A stretch of 48,981 bases of DNA, taken from positions 1-48,981 of the IMG/VR virus record IMGVR_UViG_3300045971_000856; one strand, 5' to 3'. The translations under genes were made by a program, and so were the position numbers. Of this stretch, positions 25,112 through 31,943 are shown in pieces (position 1 is the first letter of the stretch; every line of letters starts with the position of its first letter). The stretch comes from a virus. Below the pieces are notes generated by a model that was not told the origin of the DNA, searched no databases, and saw only the letters and a list, made by a program, of their open reading frames with translations.

Positions 25112-27277
25112 CTAAGTTATACTTCTGCCTGTTTCAACCCATACAGCATTGACACAAGTCAATTGTAAGTAGTCGTTACTGTCTCCCAATGTTGCAGCAG
25201 ATGCTACATCAATTTTACCAACTACATCAGCGAAAGTAACATCTACTCCAACAGCATCTGTTCCATAAATCTTAATAGTTTTTCCTTCCACACCATTAAT
25301 GATGTTAGTGATTGCAGTTGTAACCGCACCTGTAAATTTAAAAACAGAACCTCCTTTAGAATCAATTACTCCAGTGGCAAATGAAATATCAGTCGTTGCA
25401 GCCACATCTGGCGCACTAGTTCTACTCAATTCCTTGAATGTTCCATCTTCTTTGGCAAACAATACAATTGTTCCTCCAGTAGATAAATCAAAGTTTGCTG
25501 TCAAATCTAATCCTGCGCCATCAATCAAGTTTTTAGCAGCTGCCAATCCAGTGTTCCCTTTTATTCTGATAACAGAACCTTTGGTAGCACCTTCGATAGC
25601 TGTGATGTTTGTTTTCCAACTAGCATCCACTTCGATATTTTGGAAAGTGATTTTCAAAATTCCAGATACATCATCAAATGCAGGAGCAAAAATTGAGTTG
25701 TCAAATACCGGAACGTTGTTAGACCATACTTTTTGGATTTCAAACGCTCTTGGGTCTCCCGCGGCAAGTTTAGTTCCAACTAGTATAAAACGGATTCCCA
25801 AACGATAATCTGCAAAAATATCAGTACCTCTTTTGTTATGGGTAATTGTGAATTTACCTTTTTCAGAAGCGTTGTATTCTAATACCTGAACATTCTTAGA
25901 TTGAGTAATTCCAATAAAATCTGTTTGTGTTTGATCTACCAACTCTTGAAAAATAAAGTTTGGATAATCAATAGGTGAATTTGATTGGTAATCAGACTTG
26001 CTTTGGTCAGATGCATTGTTTACTAATTGTGGGCGCAATTCTCCCGCACGTTTCAAGTAAGCTTTTAACCATTTAGATGACAATTGAATCTCAAGACCTT
26101 GCTCTTTTCTTTCAATTTCTGGCATCATCTTAATCATCGTTTCGATGTAGTCAACGATGTTGGCTTCTGTTGGTGCTCCAATATCAAATGCACGGTATTT
26201 TTTGGCTACATCTCTGTAGTAATACCATAAGTAACGCAAACCATTTTGAGAGTTCACATTAGCCCCAGGCATACCGTCACCATCTGGAGACTGAACGAAG
26301 ATTCCATTGATTTGAGCAATACGATCATCCAACATTTGTTGTTTGATTAATTCACTCAAAAGGAATCCAATAAAGGACATTTTCCAAGGATGTGAACCAT
26401 CAGCTTTATTGTATTGACGAATCCAAGTATTCTCAATTTCTTGCAATTCGAAACCATCAAATGTAATATCGATTTTCTTACGATACACTTGACCTTGCTC
26501 TGATACAATTTTGAAAAGATTTTTAGGAGACCAGCCTTTGGCACGTCCTTGAACAATTTCACCAGTGATAATTCCACCGTTTGAAACCCTGTCAAGTACA
26601 CCGCTACGAGTTCCCCACTGAGTTGGTAAACCACGGAAATCATTAAACAATGATTCAAGAACACCGTTGTTCTCTTCAACAAAGTGCTCTAAATCCGATT
26701 GCAATAATGGAACAACACCGCTTTTATTAAAGTCAGTTGCTTGAATTCCACCATCTCTCAAACGAGCATTCCAATCTCTACCGCCCTCAAAGGCATCATA
26801 AGATTGACCAGTACCAAACAAGTGTGTTGCAGAATGTGTCATAGTTGCTTTTCCTCCTGGGATTACTGCCAATGGTTTATCACCTTCTGGCTCGTTGATT
26901 AATTTTTGAATTGTGGAGGCCATTTCTTTTTGCTTTTCTCCAAGTGCTTTTAGAGTCGCCAGTGTTCCCGCCTCTCCTTTTTCATCCTTAGCGATATTCT
27001 TAATTTCCTCCTCAGTCAAACTTGATTCTTTTACCAAAGCATCAATTTCGTCCTGTATGGCTTTCAAATCGAGATTTTCTTGAGCCATGTTCTTGATCTC
27101 GGAATCAATTCCGCTAATAGCTTCTGCAGCTAATTTTTCGCCTAATGCATCGACAATCTTTTGTCGTTGTGCAGCATCCAGATTCAGGCTTTTGTTTTCG
27201 CCATCAATCGGGAGTTCTTTGACCGATAACAGTGCTGCGAACATCGCAACTGTTTTTGCCATAAATTTCCATTTCAT
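25112..27277 (-). CDS. Major capsid protein with C-terminal decoration domains
   Basis: 721 residues, long for a capsid protein. Residues 1-140 are helical and Glu/Lys-rich, like a fused scaffolding (delta) domain. Residues of about 160-545 are the likely HK97-fold shell part (region from DFNKSGVVPLLQSDLEHFVE to RAFEIQKVWSNNVPVFD). Residues of about 555-720 hold two related beta-rich units (NITAIEGATKGSVIRI and AITNIINGVEGKTIKI), probably displayed on the capsid surface. It follows the S49 protease by 27 bp, as expected if the protease removes the N-terminal domain during maturation. Confidence 0.82.
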   Translation of the reverse strand: MKWKFMAKTVAMFAALLSVKELPIDGENKSLNLDAAQRQKIVDALGEKLAAEAISGIDSEIKNMAQENLDLKAIQDEIDALVKESSLTEEEIKNIAKDEKGEAGTLATLKALGEKQKEMASTIQKLINEPEGDKPLAVIPGGKATMTHSATHLFGTGQSYDAFEGGRDWNARLRDGGIQATDFNKSGVVPLLQSDLEHFVEENNGVLESLFNDFRGLPTQWGTRSGVLDRVSNGGIITGEIVQGRAKGWSPKNLFKIVSEQGQVYRKKIDITFDGFELQEIENTWIRQYNKADGSHPWKMSFIGFLLSELIKQQMLDDRIAQINGIFVQSPDGDGMPGANVNSQNGLRYLWYYYRDVAKKYRAFDIGAPTEANIVDYIETMIKMMPEIERKEQGLEIQLSSKWLKAYLKRAGELRPQLVNNASDQSKSDYQSNSPIDYPNFIFQELVDQTQTDFIGITQSKNVQVLEYNASEKGKFTITHNKRGTDIFADYRLGIRFILVGTKLAAGDPRAFEIQKVWSNNVPVFDNSIFAPAFDDVSGILKITFQNIEVDASWKTNITAIEGATKGSVIRIKGNTGLAAAKNLIDGAGLDLTANFDLSTGGTIVLFAKEDGTFKELSRTSAPDVAATTDISFATGVIDSKGGSVFKFTGAVTTAITNIINGVEGKTIKIYGTDAVGVDVTFADVVGKIDVASAATLGDSNDYLQLTCVNAVWVETGRSIT

Positions 27278-27304
27278 AGGAGTTTTGTTTTAAGGGGTTA
27301 AAAA

Positions 27305-28177
27305 TTAATTATAGTGTTTCGTTTCACTCATTATATGAAGCCTTTGAACGGCTTGGTCTCGGCTACCAATTGCATCAATCATTCCATACTCAAGGGCTTT
27401 GTCTGCTCCAAAAGTTTTTCCTGTCAATACTCCAACTTCTTCTTTTAAGTTAGGATTTGAAGCTCTCACTGCGTTTTGAAATTGTATCGCCAAAGGAGAA
27501 AGATGTTCTGCATTTATCATATCATACTTTCCATCTAGCGCCAATCTCCAAGCGAGGTTTTTATGCTCACTTTCTTTTGGATAGATATCATGAAATACAT
27601 ATCCAAGAGTTTCCAAAAATTTTCTATTATCGGCAAACGATGTGGTAACACCCACAGAACCGAAAGAAGCCGATACGTTATTGTCTGCCATTTTATAATC
27701 TGCAATGGCGCACATTGCCCAATAATGCAAAGAGCAACATTGATCGGCAATAGCAACAACTGGCTTTGTTTTATCTTTTGCAAATTGCAGAAAGGGACCT
27801 ATTGCCGAAACTCCACCTCCTGGTCCATCTTCGTTAAAAACAGTTCCAATAATATTCGGATTTCTATCTGCCAGACGTAAAGCATTTACAATTTCATCGG
27901 CACCATACGTGCACATATCACCGTACTTCATTACGGGGCCTACCATATCAATAATAGCAACCGAACCTTTTGGCGCATTTATCAAACCATTGGCATCGGG
28001 AGCAACACGTTTTCCATTATGATCTACAACATTCATAAGCGAATGTGTTTTCTCGGAAATGTCTACATGTTGGCCTGTAATTATTTTATGTGCTATTGGA
28101 GCAAATGCAGAAATACCTTCAAAGGACATTAGCCAATCCGAACGCATTAAATCCATTAATAATCTATCTACTCTCAT
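27305..28177 (-). CDS. S49 (SppA/ClpP-like) prohead protease
   Basis: 290 residues. The oxyanion-hole segment EDGPGGGVSA (about 116-125) corresponds to the SPGG motif of S49 peptidases. The probable nucleophile is S149 in CCSLHYWAMCA, and the FGSVGV segment at about 172 with downstream lysine (about 186) fits the SppA dyad. Phage S49 proteases cleave scaffold and capsid N-termini. It is the first gene of the capsid unit and has its own late promoter. Confidence 0.85.
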   Translation of the reverse strand: MRVDRLLMDLMRSDWLMSFEGISAFAPIAHKIITGQHVDISEKTHSLMNVVDHNGKRVAPDANGLINAPKGSVAIIDMVGPVMKYGDMCTYGADEIVNALRLADRNPNIIGTVFNEDGPGGGVSAIGPFLQFAKDKTKPVVAIADQCCSLHYWAMCAIADYKMADNNVSASFGSVGVTTSFADNRKFLETLGYVFHDIYPKESEHKNLAWRLALDGKYDMINAEHLSPLAIQFQNAVRASNPNLKEEVGVLTGKTFGADKALEYGMIDAIGSRDQAVQRLHIMSETKHYN

Positions 28178-28193
28178 CGTGTAATTTTTTTTA

Positions 28194-28229
28194 CGAAGTT
28201 CATTTTATTATTTCAAAACCTTTGTGACA
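28194..28229 (-). promoter_or_regulatory. Late promoter of the capsid unit
   Basis: TGTCACA (28223-28229, minus strand), 21 bp, then GAACTTCG (28194-28201), the weakest -7 match of the five. The protease start codon is 16 bp further. No hairpin separates it from the lysis unit, so the lysis transcript may read through. Confidence 0.6.
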
Positions 28230-28238
28230 CGTTATTTT

Positions 28239-28421
28239 TTACTCACTTAAGTTGTTTTCAACTGTTCGAATCAGTTCTTTTTTTAGCTTCAAAATTTCGG
28301 CTTCGAGTTTTCCAAATTGGGTAAACATTTTTTCTTCCACTTCTGCCAGTGATTCAATTTGAGCAAAAAGAAATGCTTTTTTAAATTTTAAATCCCGTAG
28401 TTTTATTTCTAATTCGTTCAT
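28239..28421 (-). CDS. Small coiled-coil protein of the lysis unit
   Basis: 60 residues, entirely heptad-like (LEIKLRDLKFKKAFLFAQIE, then EVEEKMFTQFGKLEAEILKL). No membrane segment or signal. It overlaps the preceding gene by 4 bp and is the last gene of the lysis unit. Function unknown. Confidence 0.55.
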   Translation of the reverse strand: MNELEIKLRDLKFKKAFLFAQIESLAEVEEKMFTQFGKLEAEILKLKKELIRTVENNLSE

Positions 28422-29086
28422 CGTTTAACATTTAGAATTGAAAAATTATAACCCACCCAAATAGTCTGATTGGTATCAAATGAAGCACTCAGAATGTTTC
28501 CTTTTCTGTTTTGGAACATTATATTCGCTTTGACCTTAAAATCGTTTAGAGCCGTGTTATTACCAACTTCCATTCCTGCCAAAATTCTGAAAGCAGTTTC
28601 TTTGGCTTGCACCGGAACTTCCAATTTTCTTTCCTTGATCGTGTAGGTCGGAGAAAATCCTTTGACTTCGCCCTGAGCGATTCCATTTATATTTATTTTG
28701 ATAGCATCATCCTCGAATATAGAATTGAACTTATTCAACTGAATCGCTTTTGAATATTGCAATTTCTTGATGCTGTCATTGGCTTTGGCAAAATCCTGTT
28801 TTAGTTTTTCGCTTTCAGCAATCATTTTATCAATTTCATTTTCGTAAAAGGCAGCTTCCCCTTTTTGCACTTCTGCTTCATTCTTTGAATTCATGACAAT
28901 TGGAGTATGTTTTGGAACTTTCGAATTAAAACTTCCTTTTACTTCTGGTACCGTAATTTTTGCAGAAGCTACCGCCTTTTCTTTTCTCGAATAGCCATTG
29001 AACCATAAGAATACGAATAGCAATATCCATCCCAGATATTTGAAAAACTCTTTGAAACCTGAAGAATAAGGATTGATTTGTATCAT
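28418..29086 (-). CDS. Membrane-anchored coiled-coil protein of the lysis unit
   Basis: 222 residues. One N-terminal membrane helix (FFKYLGWILLFVFLWFNGY) precedes a coiled coil (ENEIDKMIAESEKLKQDFAK) and a beta-rich C-terminal domain. The topology is inner-membrane anchor with a periplasmic body, as in i-spanin-like proteins or phage membrane regulators. It lies 3 bp after the endolysin gene. A spanin-like role is inference. Confidence 0.55.
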   Translation of the reverse strand: MIQINPYSSGFKEFFKYLGWILLFVFLWFNGYSRKEKAVASAKITVPEVKGSFNSKVPKHTPIVMNSKNEAEVQKGEAAFYENEIDKMIAESEKLKQDFAKANDSIKKLQYSKAIQLNKFNSIFEDDAIKININGIAQGEVKGFSPTYTIKERKLEVPVQAKETAFRILAGMEVGNNTALNDFKVKANIMFQNRKGNILSASFDTNQTIWVGYNFSILNVKR

Positions 29087-29089
29087 GAT

Positions 29090-29614
29090 TTAAGCTTCGT
29101 TTATAGAAAGTGCACCAGTGCCTTCCAATTTTATTACTCGAATGTTATCTGGTTGTGCAATCTTCCACGGAGTTCTGCGAATAGCGACACAACGTTCTTT
29201 TCGAATCCGGGTAATACACACCATATCCGATTGATTTCCACCCAATACATGGTATGCTGTTCTGTCTTCACCAACATAAATACCCACGTGCCCGCCACCA
29301 TCACGAACAAATACCAAGATATCCCCAAGCATAGCAATAGCCTCTTTCTTTCCAAAGTTTGCCCAATTTCTTGCCCACAAGGGTTTGTCAACCACATCAA
29401 AACCCGCTTTGTGGACCACATAGGCCACATACAAACCGCACCACGGAATATCATCTTTGCGATAGTCTTTTTCCAGTCCCAAAGTTTCTGCCCATTTTAG
29501 TATCTCGATATTATCGCCCGCACCTGGTACTTCTTTAATCCCTAATAATTTTAGAGCTTCAATTAGAATTTTTGGAGACTTCTCGGCTTTTAGCCATTTA
29601 TAAATATTAGCCAT
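29090..29614 (-). CDS. Endolysin, CHAP/NlpC-like cysteine peptidase
   Basis: 174 residues. The core matches the TIGR02594-type phage peptidase: C59 in DIPWCGLYVAYV, H109 in GGGHVGIYVG and N127 in LGGNQSD form a plausible Cys-His-Asn triad. Substrate would be peptidoglycan peptide cross-links. There is no signal peptide, so it needs a holin for release. Small membrane proteins directly upstream (29617-30134) are candidates. Starts 2 bp after the preceding stop codon. Confidence 0.85.
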   Translation of the reverse strand: MANIYKWLKAEKSPKILIEALKLLGIKEVPGAGDNIEILKWAETLGLEKDYRKDDIPWCGLYVAYVVHKAGFDVVDKPLWARNWANFGKKEAIAMLGDILVFVRDGGGHVGIYVGEDRTAYHVLGGNQSDMVCITRIRKERCVAIRRTPWKIAQPDNIRVIKLEGTGALSINEA

Positions 29615-29616
29615 AA

Positions 29617-29820
29617 TTATTTAAGCGTTTCATTGTGAATACTATCCAGTACGATATTGCTTTCTATAGCATTTATAATTCTTTCAATTTTGGCTTCTTT
29701 ACACACGATTTCCTTTCGCTGTTCCAAGACTATTTTTGGAGGATATTCCTTTGGTAATTTTGGCGAAAGCATAAGCGCACTAAATGCTATGATGGCTATA
29801 CAATATAAAGTCGTTTTCAT
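29617..29820 (-). CDS. Small membrane/secreted protein of the lysis unit
   Basis: 67 residues, with an N-terminal hydrophobic helix (TTLYCIAIIAFSALMLSP) that could be a signal anchor. The rest is charged, with a cysteine (IVCKEAKIER). Overlaps the upstream gene by 4 bp. A holin or spanin component is possible from context; nothing is diagnostic. Confidence 0.55.
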   Translation of the reverse strand: MKTTLYCIAIIAFSALMLSPKLPKEYPPKIVLEQRKEIVCKEAKIERIINAIESNIVLDSIHNETLK

Positions 29821-30134
29821 TTGTCTTCTTTTATTTGTTTGATCTCTTTCCTTTGTTGGATAAGTACAACCAAAAGGCTATTAAACTTATCTGTATATAA
29901 TTCCAATTTTGCAGTATATTTTTCCTGTTCTTTGGCACGATTATTATTAACATTATCAATTCTAGCAGAAAGAATTGCATAATTTTCGTTATGTCGTTTA
30001 TCATTATAGTAGGCCATTGTAAACACTATCGAAAGGATAATGATGTAGTTCAATTGTATTCTTTTAATTTGGGGCAATAAGAAGTACCAGTCGAATAACT
30101 TAGGGATTTCCTTGAAAAAGTCTAGTATCTTCAT
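29817..30134 (-). CDS. Holin/spanin candidate with one membrane helix
   Basis: 105 residues. One hydrophobic helix at about residues 27-43 (NYIIILSIVFTMAYY) is followed by a long Lys/Glu coiled coil (RAKEQEKYTAKLELYTDKF). First gene of the lysis unit, 25 bp after the -7 box of its late promoter. The architecture fits an inner-membrane spanin-like or pinholin-like protein, but there is no specific family match. Confidence 0.55.
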   Translation of the reverse strand: MKILDFFKEIPKLFDWYFLLPQIKRIQLNYIIILSIVFTMAYYNDKRHNENYAILSARIDNVNNNRAKEQEKYTAKLELYTDKFNSLLVVLIQQRKEIKQIKEDK

Positions 30135-30158
30135 AGAGCGTATGTTTTTTATTTAAGT

Positions 30159-30194
30159 CAAAAATACTTACCTACTGAATAAAAAGCTGTGACA
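30159..30194 (-). promoter_or_regulatory. Late promoter of the lysis unit
   Basis: TGTCACA (30188-30194, minus strand), 21 bp, then TATTTTTG (30159-30166), a perfect TAnnTTTG match. The motif lies inside the 3' arm of the fibre-unit terminator, so the two signals share DNA. Confidence 0.75.
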
Positions 30195-30217
30195 GGATTT
30201 GACCGCCACAGCTTTTT
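30181..30217 (-). terminator. Terminator of the tail fibre unit
   Basis: AAAAAGCTGTG (30181-30191) and CACAGCTTTTT (30207-30217) form a perfect 11-bp stem with a 15-base loop; the leftward transcript has a T-run. The downstream arm overlaps the TGTCACA element of the next unit. Confidence 0.8.
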
Positions 30218-30260
30218 ATTTAACTTAATAAATTAATACTAGAAATGATGTAACAAGAAA

Positions 30261-30821
30261 TCAAGCCGTATAATTCAGTATTCGTGCCGATTTTTTATTT
30301 TGGAATCTAGCGATTATTTTACCGTTTTTTTTTTCACGATAATACAATTGTCGAAGTGTATCATTCGAGAACCCAAATTCAAGAAGTTCGTATTTATCAA
30401 TCCACTTATCAATTGCGCTTACTACTACGGCTTCGCTATTGTTCTCAATACAGCCGTTCATATAGGAGATAAATGACATGCGGAACATATCCTCCAGAAG
30501 GTCATTAATATCCTCATTGGCTTCTTCTGGTAACATTAAATAGGAGTTTCTGCCACTCTCATGTTTGTAGAACTGGCCACTGTATTTTTTTCTATTGCCA
30601 TCATCCGAAACCGTTAGGCATAAATTGAAGTTATTTATCTTCAATGGCTTTCCGGATTTTGTCATCAGCATTCTTATAATCTTTCCAACACTAGATACAT
30701 CAGGAGAAAACAACGCAGTCTTTACTTTCTGATTACCATAGGTAAAAACTTCTCCTTCACTTTCTTTAAAAAAGTAGGGTACCAAATGTTTACGGATCAT
30801 AATTGGGACAATGGATGACAT
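30261..30821 (-). CDS. Unknown protein at the end of the tail fibre unit
   Basis: 186 residues, soluble. The C-terminal third is basic (LRQLYYREKKNGKIIARFQN) and ends NKKSARILNYTA. No known domain recognised. It follows the membrane protein gene by 9 bp and precedes the unit terminator. Could be a regulator or assembly factor; not determinable. Confidence 0.45.
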   Translation of the reverse strand: MSSIVPIMIRKHLVPYFFKESEGEVFTYGNQKVKTALFSPDVSSVGKIIRMLMTKSGKPLKINNFNLCLTVSDDGNRKKYSGQFYKHESGRNSYLMLPEEANEDINDLLEDMFRMSFISYMNGCIENNSEAVVVSAIDKWIDKYELLEFGFSNDTLRQLYYREKKNGKIIARFQNKKSARILNYTA

Positions 30822-30830
30822 AGGCTTAAT

Positions 30831-31298
30831 TTATCTAATTAATATTTTATAATCATTTGATATTTGTATTTTCTGAGTTTCAGACATTTTTCCCCGATTA
30901 AAATAAGCGTATGGAACAAAACCAACTCCTATTATCGTTAAACCAACAAAGCGACTGAATGCGCTATATTGCCCTTTTCCTTTGCGTTCGTTACCTTTAG
31001 CATACATCCAATCGGCTTGAAATTTTGTTTTGAAACTAGCACCAGCATTATAAACCAAATAATGGTAATCATGCAGCATAGCGTCTAAATCCAAATGTGG
31101 TAAATCCTGTAAGTCTTTTACAATTGTAGCCCCATCAAAATCGTTTGGATTTTTACAGAAGTAATCAAATGCTTTCAAATAGATTATGATTTCATTAATA
31201 TCATATCCTTTATAGTCTAAGAGTTTCATTACTCGAGTTCTATTTGTATCGAGTACTTCTTTGTTTTGGGCGAAATATTTTGATTGTGAGCCTAGCAT
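30831..31298 (-). CDS. Unknown protein with HDxxY motif and a membrane helix
   Basis: 155 residues. LDAMLHDYHYLVYNA (about residues 72-86) contains HDxxY, the active-site pattern of phospholipase A2-like domains. A hydrophobic helix follows (FVGLTIIGVGFVPYAYF, about 117-133). The motif alone is weak evidence for lipase activity. Placed between fibre-associated genes, it could act in host membrane penetration or be structural. Confidence 0.45.
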   Translation of the reverse strand: MLGSQSKYFAQNKEVLDTNRTRVMKLLDYKGYDINEIIIYLKAFDYFCKNPNDFDGATIVKDLQDLPHLDLDAMLHDYHYLVYNAGASFKTKFQADWMYAKGNERKGKGQYSAFSRFVGLTIIGVGFVPYAYFNRGKMSETQKIQISNDYKILIR

Positions 31299-31299
31299 A

Positions 31300-31941
31300 T
31301 TATTGTAAATTCATGATTATTAACTCTTTGATAGTCATTGGCTCAAAACCAAAAACTTCATTATTTAATACTGCTAAAATATCTGTATTTGATTCCGTAT
31401 TTAGAGCTGTGACAAACTCAGTTTTAATTCCAGTTCTTAAATACGCACTATATTGATTCTGGTAAAGATTATATAGCATAGCGTATAATTGCGGATTCAT
31501 AGCTTGTAAATAATCATCGGCACTAAATCGTTCTGACTTCAAAATTTGGCGTTGCTTTTGTGATGAAAAACCAACTATTGTTTCGTTACCATCACCCAAA
31601 AAAACAGGCTGTAAATCAAAAGAGTAGAATTGTTTCTTTTTTGGGTAAGCAATATTACCCGCATAATCCATATAATTAACCGTTTTTTGAAGGCCTAAAA
31701 ATATATTTGGGTAAATTGTCCCATTGTACTCATAGTCACCAAATACACGGTCATAAGTTATACGTATTGCTTCTTTCCCTTTTTGATCGTAATATGATTT
31801 GGATACTTTTTGTCCTTTCATATTATAAATTGGCTCTCGCTCTTGTAAGAATGACAAATTACCAAAATCAATATCCGTCAAGGTATTTCCTAATGTTTGA
31901 TATTGATCTAAGTAATGATCTAGTACTATTTTTGCGCTCAT
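31300..31941 (-). CDS. Putative tail fibre-associated protein
   Basis: 213 residues, aromatic-rich, no membrane segment, no recognised domain. It lies 2 bp from the tail fibre gene and 1 bp from the next gene, so it is certainly co-transcribed. Position suggests a fibre attachment, chaperone or baseplate role. The sequence includes DLQPVFLGDGNETIVGFSSQ and a Tyr-rich stretch near residue 160. Confidence 0.5.
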   Translation of the reverse strand: MSAKIVLDHYLDQYQTLGNTLTDIDFGNLSFLQEREPIYNMKGQKVSKSYYDQKGKEAIRITYDRVFGDYEYNGTIYPNIFLGLQKTVNYMDYAGNIAYPKKKQFYSFDLQPVFLGDGNETIVGFSSQKQRQILKSERFSADDYLQAMNPQLYAMLYNLYQNQYSAYLRTGIKTEFVTALNTESNTDILAVLNNEVFGFEPMTIKELIIMNLQ

Positions 31942-31943
31942 AA

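Noticed and set aside
31407-31420. TGTGACA inside the 31300-31941 gene
   Set aside because: It lies within coding sequence, about 120 bp from the next start, so it is treated as chance.
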